A DNA stretch of 38,174 nucleotides from an uncultured Lachnospiraceae bacterium (lineage in GTDB: Bacteria; Bacillota; Clostridia; Lachnospirales; Lachnospiraceae), in contig CAJTVK010000029.1 of NCBI GenBank assembly GCA_910579645.1, positions 1 through 38,174 on the forward strand, in the 5' to 3' direction. The notes beneath the pieces were generated by a model. The model worked only from the letters and a program-made list of their open reading frames with translations, was not told where the DNA came from and ran no database searches. This document shows, in pieces, positions 32,023 to 38,174 of the stretch (position 1 is its first letter; each line of letters starts with the position of its first letter). The translations under genes and the position numbers were made by a program.

Positions 32023-35000
32023 TTACCCTTTCAGCATACGAAGTTCCTTGGACGCATCGTCGTTGCCCCGGCAGCTGCATTCCACCGCACGTTCAAAGCA
32101 TCTGACAGCCTCTTCCTCATCGCCCTCCTGCAATGCCATATATCCCCTGCACTCCCACTCTTCCGTGCAGTCCTTCCTGGCGCAGTTCCAGCACCATGCC
32201 GACGCTTCCATCTGCTTCAGATACTTTCCTGCCTCTTCATATTCCCCGCAGAAATAGTGAATGACAAACAGACGGTAAAGATTGGATCTGCCGCAGAAAC
32301 AATCGTCTGCCTGAAGTTCTTCCACATTCTTCCCCAAATCTCCGCATCCCTCATAGAACATCTCCTGGCTTTCCCCGTGCAGCTTCTGATATTCTTTCGC
32401 CAGCTGCAGATTCCCTGTCTGCCAGGCAAACCGCATCAGTTCCCGCAAGGTATACCGATAGTCATTGGAATCCACCCCGTCCTCTGTCTGCCTTGCCTCT
32501 TCCAGCGACTTTTGGAAAAACAGCAACGCTTTCTCCCCTTCCCCCAAGTAATGCCCGTAGCAATAGCCAATCTGCGCATAGGCGCTCCGCCTGCCTTCAT
32601 GATCCTCTTCCAGCCCTGCGGCTCTCTCGCCTTCCAGAAGAGCCGCCGCCTCTTCTGCTTTCCTGCGCAGTTCCTCTTTGCTCAGGTATCCCTGATACAA
32701 GTCCAAAAGGTCGTCTATCCTTGCCCCCTCTTCCTTCCAGCTTCCGCACACATAATCCGTAAGCGTAGTTCCTCCGTATGCCTGCTCTATCGTCTCCAAG
32801 GCTTTATCCCATTTCTGCATGGTCCGGTAATAATATCTGATGCATTCCAGATTCTTTCTGCGCCGGTCCGGCGTCATCGCCAGTTCCATCATATCCAGAA
32901 ACCACTTCAGCCCTCTTTCATGCTGGCGTGTCTCGCAGAAATAATCATGTATCCGGGAATAAGCATAATTATAGTCCTCCCCCTTTTCCCTGCCGACTTC
33001 AATTCCTTTTCTGTAATAAACTAAGGATTCTTCCCTTCTGTCCGTCATCTCCAGCAGAAATGCCTTATGTCCCCAGTTACGGCTTAAAGGAGCGCTCTGC
33101 AGGGCACGTTCGATTTCCTCAAGAGCCAGCCCATACTCCCGGTTCCGGGCATGGAGATCGGAAAGCTGCCACAGTTCCCTCGGGTTTTCCCCGAATTTCT
33201 CCACATGGAGTTTTATGTATTCCATCGCTTTATCATAATATTCTTTCTGGCCGGCCCAGGAAAATTTCCACCGGTACCGCCAGGCTATCCGCCAGATAAA
33301 GTCAAATTCATCGGGATTTTTTTCATAGGCTTTCAGATAATACTCCGTAGCTTCATCCCATTTTTCAAAATCCTCAAGGCTCCGGGCGATATAATAATAC
33401 ATCCACTCAAAATCCATCCCCCGCTCCTCACATATTTTCAGATGCTCAAAAGCCGGTTTTGCATCCTCATAGTACTCCACATAATACCGCCCAAGGAAAT
33501 ACCGGTTCCGCAGATTATCCGACAGTTCCACCGACCGCTTGGCCCAGTTTTCCATCTCTTCCGCCTGCCGGAACTCTTCCGCATTGTTCTCGTCATGGAT
33601 ATAAGCCCTTTGCAGATACACCTCGGAAAGCACCTTGGCATCCGCATTTTCCGCCGCCTCCATTTCCGCAATCAGCTGCTCCGCGTAAGCATCCGCCTCT
33701 TTCAGGCCTTCCGCGTCCTTGGCCGACCGTTCCATCAGTTCCAGCCGCAGTCTCCGCAGATAAAAGCTGCTGATTCCCGCATCCCCTGCCTGCCTCAAAA
33801 TGCTGTCCACCTCACTGTACTGCCTATACTCCCAGAAAACCCTTGCCGCCCGTTCATAGATTTCCGGCATGCCGGCATAAATTTCCTTGGCCTCATAAAA
33901 GCTGTCCACCACTTCCTGTGCTTTCCCAAGCCCTTCATAAGCCTCCTGCGCATAGAAATATGCCCAGAAATAACCCTTGTCAATACTCTTGATTTTCCCG
34001 CAGATTTCCGCCACCTGCCCGTAATCTTTCATATCCCGGAAAAACAAAAGCTTGGACAACCAAAAACCAATGTCCTCGGGCTGCAAGGATATTGCCTTGT
34101 CAAAAGCTTCCGCCGCCTCTTTCTTCAGTTCCTCCGCTTCCGCCCCCTCTTTATCCTTACATTTGGCATAGCACTGTTGGAAAGCTTTCCCCTCCATCTC
34201 ATAGCTTTGTGCCGTCCAATAGCCGTTGTCTTCTTCCCCGGCCAAGGAATTCCGCCAAAGTTCCGCTTCTTTACGCGTCTCCTCCCCCAATCCGCAGGAC
34301 ATAAAAAGCACCGTCCTGACCTGATGGCATTTCACCGTATCCTCTTCCAGCAAAGGATGTTCCCTGAAAAATTCCAGTCCTTCTGCCGCCCGTCCGTTCT
34401 GAATATAAGCCCAAGCCAGCGATACCGCCGTCTCCGCCGTCAGCTCCTCCGCCTTTTCCCCCGTATACAAAGCAATCACTTCCGCATTGCACTGATCCAA
34501 CAGTTCCGCCGCTTTTTGCGTATTGTAATTCCTTCTGGCACGCTGGGCATGTTCCCTGGCCTCCGTCCACTGCTGCTTTCCGGCCAGAATCCCGGCCAAT
34601 TCCACGGATGCCCTGTAAACATCTTCTTCCGACAGCTTCTCCCTGTTCAGCAGTTCTTCATAAATCTCCGCAGCTTCCTCGCCCTTTCCGCAGCCTGTCA
34701 GTACCTCCGCGCCGTTAAAAAGCATCCTTAAGTCTTTCTCCCCCGCATCCCACAGCTGCCGGACCGTCCGCTCCGCATCCCCGCTCTGCCCGCAGGCCAG
34801 TTGGTACTTGGCTTTCTCCATTTCATACCACGGATGGCCAATGCCCAGTCCGTCCATGAAAGCTATCTTTTGCCCGATTTTCTTCAGCCATTCCTCCCGA
34901 TTTTCTTCTTCCTCGGAAAAGAAGCCGGATAAATCATTGAAATTCTGTATAAAAACATCATAGTCTGCCGTTTCTTCCCCTCGCAGCTTCTCAAAAGGAA

Positions 35001-35517
35001 AATCCGTTTCTTCCGCCCCGTCCGCCATCTTCCAGAGCATAAAATCTACGAAATTCTCCGGCAGATGTTCCTTGAACTCCTGCTCGTTTTCCGCAATTTT
35101 GAACCGCTTGCCGAACAGCTTCCAGACAGCGGCTGGGACCCTATAGCAATCCGCCAGATAGCGGAAAAAACTCCATTTTATTTCCTCCCCCAGTTCTAAA
35201 TCATCCAACAGCTCATTTTCCAATAACCGTTCCCATTCCCCCGCATCCAGCCTTCTTGGCAGGGAACGGTACAGTTTCTCCGCATCTTTTATAAATAAGC
35301 CTGCCGGAGTGTCCTGTGCCGTCTCCTCTTCCTCCTGCTGCCTTGCCATCCGGAGCGCGCTTTCATATGCCTCCCGCAGTCTCTTGAATCCTTCCGGATT
35401 GTCCTCCGGGTTCACCGACACCAGCTTTTCCCTATAAGCCTCCCGAATCCGTTCTTCTTCCTTCGTCTCACTAATTCCCAGCACTTCAAAAATTCTCCGG
35501 CTATCCATACCGCTCAT
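32023..35517 (-). CDS. Large TPR-repeat protein with J-like N-terminus
   Basis: This 1164-residue soluble protein begins with a J-like segment (residues 9-59: FEVLGISETKEEERIREAYR...GFKRLREAYESAL). The loop where a true J domain has HPD reads NPED, so normal Hsp70 stimulation is unlikely. The rest is almost wholly helical repeats of tetratricopeptide type (for example WDEATEYYLKAYEKNPDEFD and WDKALETIEQAYGG), very acidic, suited to binding other proteins. No signal peptide is present. GAAGGG lies just upstream of the first ATG. It is transcribed alone from 35568-35596. The partner is unknown; some Clostridia pair such proteins with Hsp70-like proteins, but none is in the window. Confidence 0.85.
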   Translation of the reverse strand: MSGMDSRRIFEVLGISETKEEERIREAYREKLVSVNPEDNPEGFKRLREAYESALRMARQQEEEETAQDTPAGLFIKDAEKLYRSLPRRLDAGEWERLLENELLDDLELGEEIKWSFFRYLADCYRVPAAVWKLFGKRFKIAENEQEFKEHLPENFVDFMLWKMADGAEETDFPFEKLRGEETADYDVFIQNFNDLSGFFSEEEENREEWLKKIGQKIAFMDGLGIGHPWYEMEKAKYQLACGQSGDAERTVRQLWDAGEKDLRMLFNGAEVLTGCGKGEEAAEIYEELLNREKLSEEDVYRASVELAGILAGKQQWTEAREHAQRARRNYNTQKAAELLDQCNAEVIALYTGEKAEELTAETAVSLAWAYIQNGRAAEGLEFFREHPLLEEDTVKCHQVRTVLFMSCGLGEETRKEAELWRNSLAGEEDNGYWTAQSYEMEGKAFQQCYAKCKDKEGAEAEELKKEAAEAFDKAISLQPEDIGFWLSKLLFFRDMKDYGQVAEICGKIKSIDKGYFWAYFYAQEAYEGLGKAQEVVDSFYEAKEIYAGMPEIYERAARVFWEYRQYSEVDSILRQAGDAGISSFYLRRLRLELMERSAKDAEGLKEADAYAEQLIAEMEAAENADAKVLSEVYLQRAYIHDENNAEEFRQAEEMENWAKRSVELSDNLRNRYFLGRYYVEYYEDAKPAFEHLKICEERGMDFEWMYYYIARSLEDFEKWDEATEYYLKAYEKNPDEFDFIWRIAWRYRWKFSWAGQKEYYDKAMEYIKLHVEKFGENPRELWQLSDLHARNREYGLALEEIERALQSAPLSRNWGHKAFLLEMTDRREESLVYYRKGIEVGREKGEDYNYAYSRIHDYFCETRQHERGLKWFLDMMELAMTPDRRRKNLECIRYYYRTMQKWDKALETIEQAYGGTTLTDYVCGSWKEEGARIDDLLDLYQGYLSKEELRRKAEEAAALLEGERAAGLEEDHEGRRSAYAQIGYCYGHYLGEGEKALLFFQKSLEEARQTEDGVDSNDYRYTLRELMRFAWQTGNLQLAKEYQKLHGESQEMFYEGCGDLGKNVEELQADDCFCGRSNLYRLFVIHYFCGEYEEAGKYLKQMEASAWCWNCARKDCTEEWECRGYMALQEGDEEEAVRCFERAVECSCRGNDDASKELRMLKG

Positions 35518-35567
35518 CCCATCCCTTCTCCAATCCCTTATTCATCCGTCTCACGGCTTTTACGCCA

Positions 35568-35596
35568 ATTATATCATAAATGCCCCTCCGGCACAA
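35568..35596 (-). promoter_or_regulatory. Promoter of the J-like/TPR gene
   Basis: A perfect TATAAT (35568-35573), with a TG nearby, follows a weak TTGTGC (35591-35596) at 17 bp on the minus strand. It is 50 nt upstream of the start codon and adjacent to the CGGTAC hairpin. Confidence 0.6.
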
Positions 35597-35611
35597 CAGA
35601 AGGAATAGTGA

Positions 35612-35657
35612 CGGTACGAAGCCGCTGTTCTTTGGCGGCTTCGTACCGCTGCGTTTG
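35612..35657 (-). repeat. CGGTAC hairpin family, second copy
   Basis: Perfect 14-bp arms at 35612-35625 and 35635-35648 (CGGTACGAAGCCGC/GCGGCTTCGTACCG) surround a 9-nt loop. Read on the minus strand it is preceded by CAAACGCAG, exactly as at positions 1-9. The basal CGGTAC/GTACCG pairs are shared with the first copy, while the upper stem differs on both sides and still pairs. It lies between the EF-G-like terminator and the TPR-gene promoter. Confidence 0.85.
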
Positions 35658-35704
35658 CCGCAGAACGGAAGCGTGTCCGAAAAATCAATGGTTCCGCATA
35701 TCTC

Positions 35705-35743
35705 AAAAAGCAGGGTGCCCTGCCCCCCGACATGACACCCTGC
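35705..35743 (-). terminator. Intrinsic terminator of the EF-G-like gene
   Basis: On the minus strand the 8-bp stem GCAGGGTG/CACCCTGC with a large loop is followed by TTTTTGAG. It lies about 41 nt after the stop. Confidence 0.75.
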
Positions 35744-35784
35744 CCATACCTTCTTCTAAAAAAGCCTCTTTCTTCTCCGTCCCG

Positions 35785-37872
35785 TCACTCTTCGCTGCCT
35801 TCCGCAACTTTTGCTGCCCTGGCCGCAACTTCCTTCTCCTGCACATCGCTGGGCGCCTGCTCATACCTTGCAAATTCATAAGCATAAGTACCGCGGCCTC
35901 CTGTCATGGAACGCAAATCCGTACAGTAGCCGAACAGTCCCGTCATCGGGATATCCGCTTCGATTACCTGCTTCCCTCCCACAGGGTTCATGCCCAGCAC
36001 CCTCGCACGCCTCTTGTTCAGATCTCCCATGACATCTCCCGTATAAGCGTCCGGCACCGTTACTTTCAAAGACGCAATGGGCTCCAAAAGTACCGGATGG
36101 GCATCCATAAAGCCTTTTTTAAATGCCTGGATGGTGGCCATCTTGAATGCCATTTCCGAAGAGTCCACCGGATGATAAGAACCGTCGTACAGAACGGCCT
36201 TCACTCCTACTACCGGATATGCGGCAAGAGGGCCTTTCAGCACGGATTCCTGCAGCCCCTTCTCCACTGCCGGGAAGAAATTCTTCGGTACTGCGCCGCC
36301 CACTACCTCCTGCTCAAACTCAAATGCTTTTTCCAGTTCGCCCAGCGGGGAGAACCTCATCTTTACATGACCGTACTGCCCATGTCCGCCGGACTGTTTT
36401 TTATATTTATATTCCACATCGGAATTCTTTTTAATCGTCTCACGGAACGCAACCTTAGGCTGGGTCAGTTCCACTTCCACTTTGTATTCGTTTTTCAGCC
36501 TGCTGGCAATGACATCCAGATGCAAGTCTCCCATGCCGTAAATCAATGTCTGCCTGTTCTCCGCATCATTGACTACCTTCAGTGTCTGATCTTCATGCGC
36601 CATTTTCTGCAATGACTGTGCCACCTTGTCAATTTCCCCTTTGTTCTTCGCACGGTAACGCATATAAGTATAAGGCGTGGATATTTCGGCCTTGCCGTAT
36701 TTGATGGGCGTGGCTTTTGTAGACAGCGTATTTCCCGTCCTTGCCCCTGTCAGTTTTGCAATCGCGCCGATATCCCCCGCATGAAGTTCCTTTATTTCGG
36801 AAGGCTTGCCGCCCTGCAGAATATAAAGCTTGCTCACCTTCTCTTCCACTTCCTTGTCGCTGTTGAAAATCAGGTCATCCGCTTTCAGCACGCCCGAGCA
36901 TACCTTTACCAAAGAGTATTTTCCGATGAAAGGATCCACAATCGTTTTAAAAATATAGGCAGATTTCGCCTTGGAGAAATCAAAGTTCGCCTCAAAGATT
37001 TCGTTTGTCTTTAAATTAATGCCTGCAATCTCTTTATTTTCCGGGCTAGGCATATATTTTACGATATCATCCAGCAAGGTATAGACTCCCTGGCACAGCA
37101 GGCTGGATCCCATAGTCATAGGGACAATCGTGCCGTCGATTACGTTGCTCCGCATAGCCGCCCTAATCTCGGCCTCGGAAAATGTCTCCCCGCCGAAATA
37201 CCGTTCCATGAATTCTTCGCTGGTTTCCGCCACTGCTTCCATCAGCGTATCTTTGCAAAGCTGCAGGTTCGCCTTGCTGTATTCCGGCACCTCACAGTCT
37301 ACCACATCCTTGCCCTGCCATCTGTGCCCTGTCTCCGTAATGACATTGACATAACCCACAAATTTCTCGTTTTCCCTGATAGGCAGATGGAAAGGAGCCA
37401 TTTTCTTCCCATAGGCAGCCGTCATGTCTTCCACCACCTGACGGAAAGAAGCATTGTCCACATCCATATCCGTTACGAAGATAAAACGGGGCAGCTTATA
37501 TTTCTCACAGATTTCCCATGCTTTCTCGGTTCCCACTTCCACGCCGGCTTTACCGGACACCACAATGATGGCCGCATCCGCTGCGCTTACCGCCTCTTCC
37601 ACTTCTCCGACAAAATCAAAAAAACCGGGGGTATCCAGAATATTTATCTTAACGCCTTCCCACTCAATCGGCACTACCGACGTAGATATGGAAATCTGCC
37701 TTTTCTGTTCCTCTTTCCCAAAATCGCTTACTGTATTGCCGTCAGATACCTTACCCATTCTGGAAGTAATGCCGGACAAATATGCCATCGCCTCCACAAG
37801 GCTGGTCTTACCGCACCCCCCATGGCCGAGCAGCACTACGTTCCTAATCTTGTCAGTTGTATAAACATTCAT
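35785..37872 (-). CDS. Elongation factor G-like protein with degenerate GTPase motifs
   Basis: This 695-residue translational-GTPase paralogue has the full EF-G domain order (G, II, III, IV, V); domain IV-V sequence such as SGGHGQYGHVKMRFSPL and GYCTDLRSMTGGRGTYAYEF is clear. The G domain is unusual. The P-loop reads GHGGCGKTS (16-24). G3 reads DTPGFFDF (80-87), with Phe where canonical factors have the catalytic His (DTPGHVDF). G4 reads TDMD (134-137) instead of NKxD. It therefore belongs with the EF-G-2/FusA2-like paralogues rather than the housekeeping translocase, and may hydrolyse GTP poorly or prefer another nucleotide (inference). GGAGG lies 7 nt before ATG. It is monocistronic with its own promoter and terminator. 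Confidence 0.92.
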   Translation of the reverse strand: MNVYTTDKIRNVVLLGHGGCGKTSLVEAMAYLSGITSRMGKVSDGNTVSDFGKEEQKRQISISTSVVPIEWEGVKINILDTPGFFDFVGEVEEAVSAADAAIIVVSGKAGVEVGTEKAWEICEKYKLPRFIFVTDMDVDNASFRQVVEDMTAAYGKKMAPFHLPIRENEKFVGYVNVITETGHRWQGKDVVDCEVPEYSKANLQLCKDTLMEAVAETSEEFMERYFGGETFSEAEIRAAMRSNVIDGTIVPMTMGSSLLCQGVYTLLDDIVKYMPSPENKEIAGINLKTNEIFEANFDFSKAKSAYIFKTIVDPFIGKYSLVKVCSGVLKADDLIFNSDKEVEEKVSKLYILQGGKPSEIKELHAGDIGAIAKLTGARTGNTLSTKATPIKYGKAEISTPYTYMRYRAKNKGEIDKVAQSLQKMAHEDQTLKVVNDAENRQTLIYGMGDLHLDVIASRLKNEYKVEVELTQPKVAFRETIKKNSDVEYKYKKQSGGHGQYGHVKMRFSPLGELEKAFEFEQEVVGGAVPKNFFPAVEKGLQESVLKGPLAAYPVVGVKAVLYDGSYHPVDSSEMAFKMATIQAFKKGFMDAHPVLLEPIASLKVTVPDAYTGDVMGDLNKRRARVLGMNPVGGKQVIEADIPMTGLFGYCTDLRSMTGGRGTYAYEFARYEQAPSDVQEKEVAARAAKVAEGSEE

Positions 37873-37960
37873 ATCAAATCCTCCGCTTTCTGCTGTTTTT
37901 GGGTATTCTGCCTAGAGTCCCGTCGCATCAAAAACAATAGATTTCAAAACCCATATGTCC

Positions 37961-37989
37961 ATTTTACTAAAACTCCGTTTACATTACAA
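37961..37989 (-). promoter_or_regulatory. Promoter of the EF-G-like gene
   Basis: TTGTAA (37984-37989) and TAAAAT (37961-37966) are 17 bp apart on the minus strand, about 90 nt upstream of the start codon. Confidence 0.7.
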
Positions 37990-38174
37990 GTGAATTTCAA
38001 CATTTTGCACATTTTTTTATAGCAGCTCGGACTGCGGCTTCCCTGTTACGGAATACGGAAATCAATTTTCGGTATCAGAGCAGCTTGAATGTTGTGTTGG
38101 GGGGCGGACGCCCGTGCGCGAGTTTTTTTAGTGGCCGGCAGCAGCGGAACTGCCTGTCCCGGTTTTCCGTGCGC
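37990..38174. other. Right-end intergenic sequence
   Basis: No gene is recognised. It contains a GC-rich patch with GTGCGC repeated at 38115-38120 and 38168-38173 and a T-run at 38124-38130. A short GGCAG/CTGCC hairpin lies at 38137-38154. It is too short and cut by the window edge to interpret. Confidence 0.3.

Noticed and set aside
33151..34731. 526-codon plus-strand reading frame
   Set aside because: It lies wholly antisense to the TPR gene and is a by-product of that gene's codon bias; its peptide is His/Phe/Pro/Leu-rich with no domain.
38105..38131. Plus-strand terminator near the right edge
   Set aside because: A GGGC/GCCC stem is present but nine bases separate it from the T-run, so it does not have the form of an intrinsic terminator.

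Overview
The window reads as chromosomal core sequence from an anaerobic Clostridia member, most likely Lachnospiraceae (inference). The signs are the eno-secG-rnr-smpB-ssrA order, the era/YqzL/recO cluster, a dimeric-type glycyl-tRNA synthetase, a very large 2-hydroxyacyl-CoA dehydratase activase-like protein, strong Shine-Dalgarno sites and moderate GC. Almost all genes lie on the minus strand; only the 1441-residue activase-like gene is on plus. No CRISPR array, complete transposon, prophage or conventional tRNA gene was found.

Layout, left to right. A D,D-carboxypeptidase, a CmpB-type membrane protein and ribosomal protein S21 come first, the last two each followed by a terminator. Next are alaS and glyS, then a small lipoprotein gene with its own promoter. 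A cluster transcribed DUF4349 protein > era > YqzL-like > recO follows, with overlapping joints. Then comes a four-gene unit read from about 16.4 kb down to 11.2 kb: an inactive rhomboid-like membrane protein with a zinc ribbon, a sigma-70 paralogue lacking the DNA-reading regions, an unknown 147-residue protein and an M16C metalloprotease. Its promoter is divergent from that of the activase-like gene. A Fic-domain gene in an AT-rich stretch separates the activase from tmRNA and the smpB, rnr, secG and eno genes. A GntR-ABC ATPase-permease unit with a clear palindromic operator follows, then a 1164-residue J-like/TPR protein and an EF-G paralogue with degenerate GTPase motifs.

How the genes work together. 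Much of the window is translation and RNA quality control: S21, two tRNA synthetases, Era, the tmRNA/SmpB/RNase R trans-translation set, SecG and an EF-G-like factor. DNA repair (RecO) and cell-wall trimming (DacF-like) sit beside it. The GntR-ABC unit looks like an autoregulated stress or antimicrobial export module.

The most unusual content is between genes. There is a perfect 49-bp-arm inverted repeat between eno and secG. A 158-bp nested palindrome near 27.9 kb has a 92%-identical half copy beside the Fic gene and two short relics. A hairpin family has a constant base (CGGTAC/GTACCG) and a covarying upper stem, at 1-46 and 35612-35657. Two tandem structured repeats lie at 31772-31914, a possible three-way-junction leader precedes the CmpB-type gene, and a 17-bp tandem triplet lies after alaS. 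On the protein side the most unusual items are the truncated sigma paralogue, the pseudo-rhomboid in the same operon, the Fic protein with Gln in place of the catalytic His, and the EF-G paralogue lacking both the catalytic His and the NKxD motif.
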